Source: Candidatus Omnitrophota bacterium | GTDB lineage: Bacteria > Omnitrophota > Gorgyraeia > Zapsychrales > Fredricksoniimonadaceae | Assembly (NCBI GenBank): GCA_903901225.1 | Contig: CAIUQE010000029.1 | Span: 1 to 35,815, forward strand | Length of the DNA stretch: 35,815 bases | Direction of reading: 5' to 3' | Made by a program: the position numbers and the translations under genes | Notes under the pieces: generated by a model | What the model was told of the DNA's origin: nothing | Seen by the model: only the letters and a program-made list of their open reading frames with translations | Databases searched by the model: none | Shown: in pieces, positions 1 through 11,639 of the stretch | Layout: each line of letters starts with the position of its first letter | Position numbering within the stretch: position 1 is the first letter of the stretch

Positions 1-14
1 CTTTTGCCTCATTC

Positions 15-35
15 GGGCCGACACAAGGTCGGCCC
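15..35. repeat. Dispersed stem-loop, copy 1
   Basis: A perfect 8-bp inverted repeat, GGGCCGAC / GTCGGCCC, with a 5-nt loop (ACAAG), followed by CCTACG. It is related to the larger element at 9233-9273. Both share GGGC-GAC-AC and AAGGTC-GCCCC, and one stem base pair differs in a compensated way (C-G here, G-C there). No T-tract follows on either strand, so a terminator role is not supported here. The rest of positions 1-161 shows no coding feature; it is the downstream flank of trpB. Confidence 0.6.
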
Positions 36-161
36 CTACGCTCCTAAACTAACCCAATCTTAAAAGCCCAACACATCCAGATTCTTCATACGAACCATCT
101 TTATTCACGCTCATTCTTCATAGAACTTTTGACACTATCATAACAACGCTCCCTATCCGTT

Positions 162-1553
162 TCACCAGCGCCCGGTCTTGCGCGCGCTGGCTTTATGGCT
201 TCCCTGAATACGCGCCAACGAAGCCTTGATCTCGTCAGGCGTGACTTGTGAGCTTTCCAGCTTGCCGTCTAAATATTTATCGTAGCCGGCGAGATCCAGC
301 AGGCCGTGCCCGCTCAAATTGAACAGGATGACCTTCTGCTTGCCTTCTTTGGTCGCCTTCCTGGCCTCCTTAATGACACACGCGAGGGCGTTGGACGTTT
401 CCGGCGCAATGACAAAACCCTCGGTCCTGGCCCAGATGAGCGCGGCCTCATAACTGTGCAACTGGTCAACCGCCTGAGGACTCAAGAGACCCTCCACGAT
501 CGCCTGGCTCACCAAAGGCGCCATGCCGTGATAACGCAGCCCTCCGGCATGGATGGCCGGCGGTACGAATTGGCTGCCCAACGTGTGCATGGGTAAAAGC
601 GGCGTCATGCCCGCGATATCCCCATGGTCATAAGTGAATTTACCCTTGGTCATCTTGGGGCACGCCTTGGATTCAACAGGGATGATATCGATCTTGGCCC
701 CGTTGATCTTGTCCTGAACAAACGGGAACGCGATCCCCGCGAAATTACTACCGCCACCGGCACAGCCGATCACCACATCCGGCGTCTTGATGCCCGCTTT
801 CTTGAGCTGTTTCTTGGCCTCGAGACCGATGATCGTCTGGTGCAGCAGAACGTGATTCAAAACACTGCCCAACGCGTAACGGGTCTTGCCGGTCTTATCC
901 GACACTGCCGCCTCGACCGCCTCGCTGATGGCAATGCCAAGGCTTCCCGGTGTGTTGGGCATGCGCTCCAGCACCGCGCGCCCGGCCTGAGTTTCATTGG
1001 AAGGGCTCGCCACGCAATCGGCGCCCCACAGCCGCATCATGATCTTGCGCATGGGCTTTTGTTCGAAGCTCACGCACACCATATACACTTTGCATTCCAG
1101 GCCAAAGGCATGGCAAGCGAACGCCAGCGCGGTCCCCCACTGGCCCGCCCCGGTCTCGGTCGTCAGGCGTTTGATCCCCTCCTGTTTGTTATACCAGGCC
1201 TGCGCCACAGACGAATTGGTCTTGTGGCTGCCGGCGGGAGAAACGCTTTCATCCTTGTAATAGATCTTGGCGGAGGTTTTAAGATAACGCTCCAGGTTCA
1301 CCGCGCGCCTTAACGGCGAGGGGCGCCAGCGGTAAAGGACCTCGATCACCTCTTCGGGTATATCGATCCAGCGCTTGGTGCTCATCTCCTGGGCGATCAA
1401 ATTCTTCGGGAACACCGCCTCGAGCATATGAGGCTGAAGGATCTGCCCGTCAGGCGTGATCGGGGGCAGCATGGGCGTGGGCAAGTCCGCCGCAAGGTTA
1501 TACCACTTGCGCGGCATGTCTTTTTCATCCAGGAAGATCTTGATCTGGTCCAC
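162..1553 (-). CDS. trpB: Tryptophan synthase beta chain, TrpB2 type
   Basis: PLP enzyme predicted to condense indole with L-serine to give tryptophan (463 aa). The PLP-binding lysine is K111 in the GSHKTNS motif, and the phosphate-binding glycine loop GGGSN is at about residues 266-270. The extended N-terminus (about 75 residues before the RPSPL segment) and the overall length are typical of the TrpB2 family rather than the about 400-residue TrpB1 that pairs with TrpA. The start is GTG, preceded by GAGG 8 nt upstream. No trpA or other trp gene lies nearby, so it may act alone in indole salvage or serve an unlinked trp pathway. The TrpB2 assignment is strong; the physiological role is inference. 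Confidence 0.93.
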   Translation of the reverse strand: MDQIKIFLDEKDMPRKWYNLAADLPTPMLPPITPDGQILQPHMLEAVFPKNLIAQEMSTKRWIDIPEEVIEVLYRWRPSPLRRAVNLERYLKTSAKIYYKDESVSPAGSHKTNSSVAQAWYNKQEGIKRLTTETGAGQWGTALAFACHAFGLECKVYMVCVSFEQKPMRKIMMRLWGADCVASPSNETQAGRAVLERMPNTPGSLGIAISEAVEAAVSDKTGKTRYALGSVLNHVLLHQTIIGLEAKKQLKKAGIKTPDVVIGCAGGGSNFAGIAFPFVQDKINGAKIDIIPVESKACPKMTKGKFTYDHGDIAGMTPLLPMHTLGSQFVPPAIHAGGLRYHGMAPLVSQAIVEGLLSPQAVDQLHSYEAALIWARTEGFVIAPETSNALACVIKEARKATKEGKQKVILFNLSGHGLLDLAGYDKYLDGKLESSQVTPDEIKASLARIQGSHKASARKTGRW

Positions 1554-1752
1554 AGGAACCTCGTTTAATAGTTGATCAGGGAGTCAGCATTATATACGAA
1601 AAATCAGGAGGTCCATTGAATTTTCCACCCCCTCGCTACGCTCGCCACGCTTCGCGAGAAGGGGAATCTTCATATAGCCGATTGCTTTTTTCACACATCT
1701 TTCATAAAACTTTGGACATTACCTAAATATTTAAGAGAAATCCGTGTCCCCA
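1554..1752. other. Intergenic region with repeat debris
   Basis: No ORF with coding character is visible. The stretch holds an imperfect inverted repeat around 1630-1668 (CCCCTCGC ... GCGAGAAGGGG). It also has a TTGAATTTTC segment at about 1617, resembling the one at about 3293, and a GTGTCCCCATTATTC motif (1744-1758) that overlaps the stop codon of the next gene. The composition is AT-richer than the flanking coding DNA. I see no clear promoter for trpB beyond the ribosome-binding GAGG. Confidence 0.4.
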
Positions 1753-2196
1753 TTATTCTTTTAAACGTTCAGCATTCTTAACCTGCGTCGCAGAATACAA
1801 AACCACTAACGCTGCTGAATAAAATGCCATCCAATGCCCTGAGAACCCCCTGATTATCTCTGGCGTCACTGAACCTGTATGAACTTTAGTGCTAAAAAAC
1901 ATAAAAAATATAAAATTCACAATAGCGTACCCGAAGAAACCATACGTCATTTTCTTCATCCAGCCAGGACAGCCGCGCAATGCCACTTTCCAATAATCTG
2001 ACCTTCTGCAATCCTTGGATAAATTATTAGCGACCAGCACCGTTGGGATCCAAACCAGAAAAATGCCGATATGCAAACCAAATACTTTTTGACCAAGCCC
2101 TAAGTCAATCCCCAGCAAAGCACAGATATGAACCACCAAACTAAGAATTAACCCACCCGCTGAAATAAAAATAAATAGATATAAAAAAGCGGCCAT
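1753..2196 (-). CDS. Hypothetical four-helix membrane protein
   Basis: 147 aa, not recognised. Four hydrophobic segments are visible: about residues 3-29, 38-57, 85-103 and 121-138. The loop between the second and third is basic and Cys-containing (KDCRRSDYWKVALRGCPGWMKK). The start is well supported by GGAGGAGC just upstream of ATG. The gene is noticeably AT-richer than its neighbours, and its stop codon lies inside a GTGTCCCCATTA repeat motif that also marks two other gene ends in this window. Those two facts suggest acquisition or a repeat insertion at its 3' end. Inner-membrane location is inferred; no function can be assigned. Confidence 0.7.
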   Translation of the reverse strand: MAAFLYLFIFISAGGLILSLVVHICALLGIDLGLGQKVFGLHIGIFLVWIPTVLVANNLSKDCRRSDYWKVALRGCPGWMKKMTYGFFGYAIVNFIFFMFFSTKVHTGSVTPEIIRGFSGHWMAFYSAALVVLYSATQVKNAERLKE

Positions 2197-2220
2197 GCGC
2201 TCCTCCGTGCAATGCCTGAT

Positions 2221-2264
2221 ATAAACCCGGATTTGTCATTAGACAAATCCGGTGACCCCATTAT
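2221..2264. repeat. Palindromic repeat element, copy 1
   Basis: An 11-bp perfect stem, CCGGATTTGTC / GACAAATCCGG (2227-2252), closes an ATTA loop. It is preceded by ATAAA and followed by TGACCCCATTATG. The near-identical element at 34014-34058 has the same flank and loop but a compensated stem pair. It lies between the slipin gene and the small membrane-protein gene. There is no T-tract, so it looks like a dispersed REP/MITE-type repeat rather than a terminator. Confidence 0.7.
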
Positions 2265-2291
2265 GCTTCAGATATTTGAACGATTCCCGGG

Positions 2292-3068
2292 CTAACCATT
2301 CTCCTGTTTCTTTTCAATAAATTTAGCCGTCAGGCCTTTGATCGACTCCATGAAATCCACGGGAACCGCGAGGACAACGGTATTGGACGCCGTCGGCCCT
2401 AAACCATCGATGGTTTGAAGCGTCCTTAATTGCATCGCGCCCGGAGATTGCGTCATGGTCCTTGCCGCCTCGGCCAGGTTGACCGCAGCCAGTTTGTCAC
2501 CCTCGGCCTTGGTGATGTTCGCCCTTTTCTCCCGTTCCGCGGAAGCCTGCCGCGACATCATCTTCTTCAATTCTTCAGGAACATCCACATCCAGAAGCTT
2601 GATCGCCGTGACCTTGATCCCCCAGCTCTGTGCCTGTTTCTGAATGATCGCTTCAATTTCATCGCCGATCTTCTGCCGCTCCGCCAGAAGGTCATCGAAC
2701 GTCATCCCGCCAACCACATCCCTCAGCGCCGCCTGGGCGTACTGGGAAACCGCGTACAGGTAATTCTGAACCTTGATAACAGCCGACTGGGCGTCTATGA
2801 CCTGAAAATAAACAACGCCATTAATGGATACCGGCACGTTATCCTTGGTGATCGCCTGTTGTTTAGGGATATCATTGGTCAACACCCGCATATCGATGAC
2901 GCTGGCCGTCTCGATCATGGGAATAATGACGTTAAACCCGGGCTGTAGCGTCCTGGAATATTTGCCAAGCTGAAAAACAACCCCTGTTTCATACTGCTGG
3001 ATGATCCTGACACCTGAAATGATAATGATCACCGCCATGAACACAATTGGAAATAATACGACACCCAT
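2292..3068 (-). CDS. Stomatin-like SPFH-domain protein (slipin)
   Basis: 258 aa membrane-anchored SPFH/band-7 protein. A single N-terminal hydrophobic segment (about residues 3-20) is followed directly by the SPFH start (QQYETGVVFQLGKY). The conserved core PGFNVIIPMIE and DMRVLTNDIPKQ follows, then an Ala/Glu-rich helical stretch (about residues 165-205, EREKRANITKAEGDK), as in slipins. The family forms oligomers that organise membrane microdomains and protease complexes. The NfeD partner usual for many slipins is not adjacent. ATG follows a strong AAAGGAGGGG ribosome-binding site. Confidence 0.9.
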   Translation of the reverse strand: MGVVLFPIVFMAVIIIISGVRIIQQYETGVVFQLGKYSRTLQPGFNVIIPMIETASVIDMRVLTNDIPKQQAITKDNVPVSINGVVYFQVIDAQSAVIKVQNYLYAVSQYAQAALRDVVGGMTFDDLLAERQKIGDEIEAIIQKQAQSWGIKVTAIKLLDVDVPEELKKMMSRQASAEREKRANITKAEGDKLAAVNLAEAARTMTQSPGAMQLRTLQTIDGLGPTASNTVVLAVPVDFMESIKGLTAKFIEKKQENG

Positions 3069-3101
3069 ATCCCCTCCTTTATTACGCTGTATTTGCCTGC
3101 A

Positions 3102-3130
3102 ACTATAAAAAATACAACAACATTGCCCAA
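3102..3130 (-). promoter_or_regulatory. Putative slipin promoter
   Basis: On the minus strand, TTGGGC (3125-3130), a 17-nt spacer and TATAGT (3102-3107) lie about 35 nt before the slipin ATG. The -10 box is good and the -35 box is weak. Prediction by eye only. Confidence 0.4.
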
Positions 3131-3169
3131 AACATAAACATCAAACCAAAGAATATTGCGGTCCTTCGG

Positions 3170-3263
3170 CCAGCGGCATCGCCAGCGCCGAGCGGCGGCC
3201 GATATTAACCCAGATGAGGCCGATCGCCGTGTAATTGGTCACCACCCCGGCCATCAAAAACAC
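3170..3263 (-). pseudogene. Permease gene fragment (94-bp duplicate)
   Basis: These 94 bases match positions 4518-4611, inside the COG0701 permease gene, with 3 mismatches. In the permease frame they encode the segment [15 protein letters not shown]...RRSALAMPL near its C-terminus. Nothing else of the gene remains on either side, so this is a remnant or a short duplication, not a functional gene. It forms a direct repeat with the intact copy, bracketing the secreted-protein gene between them. Confidence 0.85.
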
Positions 3264-3323
3264 GCGGGACAATTTGAAAATCCAGGGACATTTGAATTTT
3301 CTATAATGTGTCCCCAGTTATTC
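3264..3323. repeat. GGGACA/TGTCCC repeat debris
   Basis: Starting right after the permease fragment, the segment carries GGGACAATTTGAAAATC, then GGGACATTTGAATTTTC, then GTGTCCCCAGTTATTC. It is a run of partial direct and inverted copies ending 9 nt beyond the stop codon of the next gene. Similar TTGAATTTTC and GTGTCCCC pieces occur at about 1617, 1744-1758 and 34172-34184. Such sequences often border IS200-like (RAYT-type) elements, but no transposase is seen here. Confidence 0.4.
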
Positions 3324-3331
3324 TTCACCTG

Positions 3332-4414
3332 TTATCTCTGCGCTTCGATCTTCTGCATGATCCGGGACAACCTTTCTTTAGCCAGCCCGGTGGCTCCAGT
3401 CGATTCGGCCTTGATCGCGTCATAAACTTTCTGATGTTGCGCGCCATTAGCCCCTAACGACCATTCTGCCGCCCCCACTGTAAGCTGCATCTCTCCTTGA
3501 GCATCAAGGCTCAGGACACTGATAATTTTCTTTACAGGGGCATCATCACCCGTCGCCATGAACTCAGACCATAAATAATCCAAATCCTTTGCCGTCAGCG
3601 GTTCCGGTGATACAAAATCGATCGAATCCTGAATTATCTCCGCCAGCGCAGCGGCCGCATTCCCCTCATATTTCGGTTGCAATAATTTTATTTCCGCCAA
3701 AAGGGCAAGACTACCATGACCCAAAGCAGCAAAAAAGTGTTGCACCGGCTTTAAATGCGAACGATCTCTTAAGAACGCTTCCTGTTGTAAAAGATACTCC
3801 AGGGCGGGAATAACAAGGGAACTATCCTTTTTCTGGTAATAAAACGTCATGAAAGATCCGAAATCATTCAGCGAGGCAAACCCCCGGGCTTCCTTGTCCT
3901 CTTTCTTATACATTAAGACCTCCTCGACATTAGCCTCTTTGCCAGAGATCATATCTTTCGCCACAACAACCAGTAGCCGCTCGCCCTCGGGTTCGGCATC
4001 GGGCCCATAAGGATCTGTATCTCCCAGCGTCAAATCGAACATATCTTCACCCAGGGCATAATTGTTAACCACCCTTCGGGCCATGGTAAACGCCGGACGA
4101 TCAACAACGACTGTCTGATCTGGCTTCAAGAGCTTAACATCAAACGCAACCTTGGGCGCATTGCCCTCACCCATGGCCGGGTTGTGTACCCCGACAACAA
4201 TTGAAACTGTTTTATTCAGATACAGGACTTTAACATTCTTTACAGGATCAAAATCACCCTCTTGAGATCTCCGGGCAATTTCCTCAGGTGTTCTTGCGGA
4301 TATCAAAAATGCCGTGAACGGATCCGACTGCGCAAAAACCGGAACAACAGCAACGAATAACCCCAGTAACGATCCCGTCGTCACCTTCATCAAAGACAAT
4401 CGAATGCCATGCAT
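3332..4414 (-). CDS. Secreted protein of unknown function
   Basis: 360 aa, not recognised. An N-terminal signal peptide is clear (hydrophobic segment about residues 11-28 ending VFAQ), so the product is probably periplasmic. The middle contains a beta-rich region (about 45-160, with VKVLYLNKTVSIVVG and RLLVVVAKDM). The C-terminal half is helical, with several leucine-rich helices (LEYLLQQEAFL, LALLAEIKLL). The start is taken as ATG at 4414 because AAAGGAGG lies 6 nt before it; an in-frame GTG two codons upstream is less likely. It follows the permease gene by 50 nt on the same strand and is probably co-transcribed. It is flanked by 94-bp direct repeats. Confidence 0.75.
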   Translation of the reverse strand: MHGIRLSLMKVTTGSLLGLFVAVVPVFAQSDPFTAFLISARTPEEIARRSQEGDFDPVKNVKVLYLNKTVSIVVGVHNPAMGEGNAPKVAFDVKLLKPDQTVVVDRPAFTMARRVVNNYALGEDMFDLTLGDTDPYGPDAEPEGERLLVVVAKDMISGKEANVEEVLMYKKEDKEARGFASLNDFGSFMTFYYQKKDSSLVIPALEYLLQQEAFLRDRSHLKPVQHFFAALGHGSLALLAEIKLLQPKYEGNAAAALAEIIQDSIDFVSPEPLTAKDLDYLWSEFMATGDDAPVKKIISVLSLDAQGEMQLTVGAAEWSLGANGAQHQKVYDAIKAESTGATGLAKERLSRIMQKIEAQR

Positions 4415-4464
4415 GAACACCCTCCTTTACAAACATCCCTAGGATAACCGGATAACCACAAAAA

Positions 4465-5499
4465 CTAAAAAATACTATTCGCCAGCCAGCCGAACAGGAG
4501 CACCAAAGGCACGCAGACCAGCGGCATCGCCAGCGCCGAGCGGCGGCCGATATTAACCCAGATAAGGCCGATCGCGGTGTAATTGGTCACCACCCCGGCC
4601 ATCAAGAACACCAGCGCATTGCCCAGCGCCCCGGTCTGGCGGTAGATCTCGAACGCAAGGGGCGACATGCCCGTCGAGCACGTTTCCACGAACGTGGCGG
4701 CGACCAGCGTCATCACCATGCCCCCGAAGGAATGCCCCATGTAATGATGAAAGAAATGCGGCGGCACATAGGCGGCGGCCAGCGACGCGAACGCGACCCC
4801 GATCAGGAGCCAGCCCAGCGTCATGTCCGCCAGCTCCTTCACGCCCCGGCCGATCCCCTGGATATCGGTCCGCGCTTGCGGCAGGCTGAAATGATATACT
4901 GCCAGGCGGGCGCGCATGTCCGCCACACAGCTAAAGCCTTCGTTATCCAAGGGGGTGTAGGGATTCTTCTCGACCAACCCTCTGTTCTCCAGCATCTGAA
5001 AAAAAAGCCCCGTGATCACCGCGATGACGATGGCCGCCAGGATCAGGAACGACCCCTTCGCGGGGCCGAAGAACCCTATCATCATGAGCGTGAGCGGGAA
5101 ATTCGCCCAAGGGCTCGCCAGCAGGAACGCGATCACCGACGATGTTGACGCCCCCTTTTTGTAGAACTGCATCGCGATGGCGAGGACCCCGTGATTGCAC
5201 ACGGTCATCAGGAATCCGAGGAACACGGAATAAAGGACCGTCCGCTTCTTCGGCCGCGCCAGGAGGCGCGCGACATATTCCCGGGGCACATAATAGTCAA
5301 TGACGCCGCCCAGGAAAAAGCCGACCACAATGGCCCAGCCCATCATCCCCATATACGCATACAAGGCAAGGCGGAAAGGGACAAGCGAGGGAAGAACGAA
5401 CGACGCGGCTACAACACCGGCCAGCAGGAGGACCATGAACGCGGCCTTTTTTTCGATAAGACCGGACTTCACGTTATTAGTTGAACAGCAGGACGACAT
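4465..5499 (-). CDS. COG0701/DUF318-type permease (ArsP-like)
   Basis: 344 aa polytopic inner-membrane protein. About eight hydrophobic segments fall in two halves, and each half carries a family hallmark. The first is [19 protein letters not shown]...[12 protein letters not shown]; the second is [21 protein letters not shown]...[15 protein letters not shown]. The first half of the family repeat normally reads C-x-C-G; here it is C-N-H-G. Members include the organoarsenical exporter ArsP and uncharacterised permeases; the substrate cannot be read from sequence. The N-terminus begins MSSCCS, a possible cytosolic metal- or thiol-binding tag. ATG at 5499 is chosen because AAAGGAA precedes it at good spacing, whereas the upstream in-frame GTG has none. 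It is divergent from metH with only 50 bp between the two starts. Confidence 0.85.
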   Translation of the reverse strand: MSSCCSTNNVKSGLIEKKAAFMVLLLAGVVAASFVLPSLVPFRLALYAYMGMMGWAIVVGFFLGGVIDYYVPREYVARLLARPKKRTVLYSVFLGFLMTVCNHGVLAIAMQFYKKGASTSSVIAFLLASPWANFPLTLMMIGFFGPAKGSFLILAAIVIAVITGLFFQMLENRGLVEKNPYTPLDNEGFSCVADMRARLAVYHFSLPQARTDIQGIGRGVKELADMTLGWLLIGVAFASLAAAYVPPHFFHHYMGHSFGGMVMTLVAATFVETCSTGMSPLAFEIYRQTGALGNALVFLMAGVVTNYTAIGLIWVNIGRRSALAMPLVCVPLVLLFGWLANSIF

Positions 5500-5513
5500 G
5501 GTTGTTTCCTTTA

Positions 5514-5542
5514 TTGACACCACTATACCTTTCTATTATTGT
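5514..5542 (+). promoter_or_regulatory. metH promoter, apparently leaderless
   Basis: TTGACA (5514-5519), a 17-nt spacer and TATTGT (5537-5542) are followed by exactly 7 nt and then the metH ATG. No Shine-Dalgarno sequence is present. Transcription would start at or next to the A of ATG, so the mRNA is predicted to be leaderless. The box overlaps the leader of the divergent permease gene. Confidence 0.55.
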
Positions 5543-5549
5543 TAATGCC

Positions 5550-9227
<3,678 letters not shown>

Positions 9228-9228
9228 A

Positions 9229-9273
9229 AAAAGGGCGGACACCTGCCCGCCGCCGGGCTAGCAAGGTCCGCCC
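9229..9273 (-). terminator. Intrinsic terminator built on dispersed stem-loop, copy 2
   Basis: The outer stem is GGGCGGAC (9233-9240) with GTCCGCCC (9266-9273). On the minus strand it is followed by seven T, so it should terminate the TonB-receptor transcript. An inner GC-rich hairpin of 20 nt (9243-9262) sits exactly at the apex where the related element at 15-35 has none. It lies in the 87-nt convergent gap after metH, and on the plus strand no T-tract follows. Confidence 0.7.
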
Positions 9274-9314
9274 CCACATCCAAAACATATACTCTTTATT
9301 CATAGAACATCAAC

Positions 9315-11327
9315 TTAAAACTTGTACTTCACTCCCGTCACGTAATTGCGATCCATGGCCGGGTAATAATCCACATTCGTGGACGTGGCGCTGTAAACCA
9401 CATAATCATAATAACGCTCGTTGAAGATATTGTTGACCCCGACGAAGGCTTCCCAGTCTTTCCTGAACCGGTAACCGGCGCGGACATCCACCACGATTGA
9501 AGGCTTGACCCTCGGCTTGACATTCAGCTGGTCATTGATCCCGTATTGCCCGCCGGTATAACGCGTGACAATATCAAGCGAAACACCGCCCATGGTCATG
9601 GCATTGAGCCCCAGCGAAACCTGGTGGCGCGGCGCCAGGGGCAAGTAGTTCCCGCCCATCGGGCCTCCATGAAGGCGGGCGCTCAGAAAACCGTAATTCA
9701 AGTTGATGTCCATCTGCTTGAGGAAGCCGGCCTTCAACAGCGGCGCCATGTGCAGGGTCTGCCCCACATCAACGCCGACCCTCTGCGTGCGGCCGTAATT
9801 GCTATTATTCCCGCCCCCCGGGATCGTCGGGTCAAAGAATATCTCGTCCTTGTTCCGTGTCACAAAGGGCGTCACCCGCAATTCCGCGATCTCGCCGAAC
9901 GCGTGCTTGACCCCGGCGCGGTAATCGATCCCTGACTGGTTCTTGATCGTCGTATTGAGGCCTGTCCAGCGGCTGAACCATTCATCGGTATTGAGAAACC
10001 GGAACGTCTCGTCCGCCCGGACGAACACATTGGACTGCGGCGCATACTCATATTTCAACCCGCCTCCCCAGACGGTCCGTGTCGGGGCCGAGGTGCTCTT
10101 GCTCAACGTGCCCCGGTTGTCGAACGTGTAATCCGCTTTCTCGAACCGCCCGCCGATATCCGCCGTCAAGTGATTGAGAAGTTCATACTCACCATGGGCG
10201 TAATACCCCTGCTGTTGCTTGGTAATAAAAACATCCTGATACGACGGATAGGTAGGGGCATTCTGGTCGAGCGTGTGACTGCGGTCATACGCCATGTCGA
10301 CGCCCGCGGAAGCCCGCGCTTTCCGGCCCGCGATATCTTTCTCGATCTCGTACTTCAGGCTGGCGGAGTCCGTCAACGTATTGGTCTTGGTCGTTTCCCA
10401 GTCCGGGTAAGCATAATACACAGCCGCGTAAATATCCCGGTCACGATGAGTATAGTCCGCTGAAAACGTACCAAATTCCCCGCCGGCATCCAGCGGGGTC
10501 CACCTCGCCGTAAGGCGAAGGGAACGGTCGCGCGTCTGGGCCGCGTCATCAGGCGTGCGGCTGCCGCGGCGCCCCTGCGCCGCGATCTGGGCCATGGAAA
10601 GCCCGCCGGGCATGCCGTAATGGTCCTCATGCCACCCCGCCTCGACGCCGAGCGACAGCAATTGGGCCGCCTTCCAGTCCACGCGCGCCTGCCCGTCACC
10701 CGCTTCATAGGCATTGTTCGCGCGATACCCATTGGTTGCCTGTGACCCGCCGTAAACGTAAGCGGTAATATCCTTATTACCTGCCGAAACTTCAACAGAC
10801 TCCTTGCGGCGGCCGTAACTGCCGGCTTCAAGGGCGAGAGTCCCTGACACGCCCTGCGCGCCCTTCTTCGTGATGATATTGACAACGCCACCGACGGCAT
10901 TATCCCCGTAAAGAACCGACGCCCCGCCGCGGATCACCTCGATCCGTTCAACGGAATCAAGCGGGATCTGGGCCAGGTCCGGGCCCGAAGAATCAGAGGG
11001 GTTCAACCGGCGGCCATTGAGCATGACCAGCACATTACTGACCGCATAATCATTGTAGCCGCCCATGTCGATCACGGCGTTCTTGATGCTCCCCTTGTTG
11101 AACACATGCACGCCTGTGACATGCGACAACACATCCGTCACCGTGAACGCGCCGGTGGCAGCGATATCTTCCGCGGTGATAACCTGGACATAGGATGCCG
11201 CCCCCGCCGCATCCTGCACGTAACGATTGGGTGTTACGACAATACGCCCAAGATCCGTAATTTCATCGGCATGGGCCGGCGCGCCACACAAGATCCCTAA
11301 CATCAACATCACGATAACTTTTTTCAT
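9315..11327 (-). CDS. btuB: BtuB-like TonB-dependent outer-membrane receptor
   Basis: 670 aa. A signal peptide (about 20 residues, ending PAHA) is followed by a TonB-box-like stretch (DLGRIVVTPNR). Next come the plug domain (about 40-150, with VERIEVIRGGASVLYGDNAVGGVVNIITKK) and a beta barrel ending in the aromatic strand YVTGVKYKF, with the C-terminal Phe typical of outer-membrane insertion. ATG at 11327 is used because GGAG precedes it; longer readings run into the riboswitch. Cobalamin is the likely cargo because a cobalamin riboswitch lies in the leader and metH is adjacent; the fold alone would not distinguish cobalamin from a siderophore. No TonB, ExbBD or Btu ABC genes are in the window. 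Confidence 0.88.
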   Translation of the reverse strand: MKKVIVMLMLGILCGAPAHADEITDLGRIVVTPNRYVQDAAGAASYVQVITAEDIAATGAFTVTDVLSHVTGVHVFNKGSIKNAVIDMGGYNDYAVSNVLVMLNGRRLNPSDSSGPDLAQIPLDSVERIEVIRGGASVLYGDNAVGGVVNIITKKGAQGVSGTLALEAGSYGRRKESVEVSAGNKDITAYVYGGSQATNGYRANNAYEAGDGQARVDWKAAQLLSLGVEAGWHEDHYGMPGGLSMAQIAAQGRRGSRTPDDAAQTRDRSLRLTARWTPLDAGGEFGTFSADYTHRDRDIYAAVYYAYPDWETTKTNTLTDSASLKYEIEKDIAGRKARASAGVDMAYDRSHTLDQNAPTYPSYQDVFITKQQQGYYAHGEYELLNHLTADIGGRFEKADYTFDNRGTLSKSTSAPTRTVWGGGLKYEYAPQSNVFVRADETFRFLNTDEWFSRWTGLNTTIKNQSGIDYRAGVKHAFGEIAELRVTPFVTRNKDEIFFDPTIPGGGNNSNYGRTQRVGVDVGQTLHMAPLLKAGFLKQMDINLNYGFLSARLHGGPMGGNYLPLAPRHQVSLGLNAMTMGGVSLDIVTRYTGGQYGINDQLNVKPRVKPSIVVDVRAGYRFRKDWEAFVGVNNIFNERYYDYVVYSATSTNVDYYPAMDRNYVTGVKYKF

Positions 11328-11395
11328 TTTTTCTCCATTAGTGTTAATCCACTCGGGCCGGGCACGCAACAGGCGCGCCTCGCGGCATCGGGATG

Positions 11396-11419
11396 TTTTG
11401 GCGAAGACCCTCGCCAAAA
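11396..11419 (-). promoter_or_regulatory. Second leader hairpin upstream of btuB-like gene
   Basis: TTTTGGCGA (11396-11404) pairs perfectly with TCGCCAAAA (11411-11419), forming a 9-bp stem immediately after the riboswitch terminator. Its arm reuses the terminator's U-tract, so it could form only in the read-through transcript. Its role in expression-platform switching is inference. Confidence 0.4.
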
Positions 11420-11620
11420 CAAAAGGCCCTCTCGCTACCGAAGTAACAAGAGGGCCACAGTCTGATCTATGCGTTGCCTCTGCTGTTTCGCGCAGCATGG
11501 TTGCTTTAAATACCGGGGGGTATTCTGACTCGGCATTGCTGCCTTACAGTAGCGCGACTGCCCGTGAATTTCACACGGTTTCCCTTACCCGATACAGAAA
11601 TTTAACAATGTCAAAAGAAC
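11416..11620 (-). promoter_or_regulatory. Cobalamin riboswitch with intrinsic terminator
   Basis: On the minus strand, the B12-box core GCAGTCGCGCTACTGTAA lies at about 11542-11561. It is preceded by GGGAAACCGTGTGAAATTCAC and followed by GCCGAGTCAGAATACC, the conserved cobalamin aptamer signature. Downstream, GGCCCTCTTGTTAC-TTCG-GTAGCGAGAGGGCC (11425-11456) and a T-rich tract (11416-11424) form a terminator. The likely mechanism is premature termination when adenosyl- or methylcobalamin is bound, switching off the receptor gene. The core aptamer match is strong; the outer limits are approximate. Confidence 0.93.
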
Positions 11621-11639
11621 AGAATATCGACGCCAGCGA

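Noticed and set aside
5481..5549. Longer metH with 23 extra N-terminal residues
   Set aside because: The extension passes through the metH promoter and the opposite-strand permease start; the ATG at 5550 gives the family N-terminus and places the cobalt-ligand His at 759.
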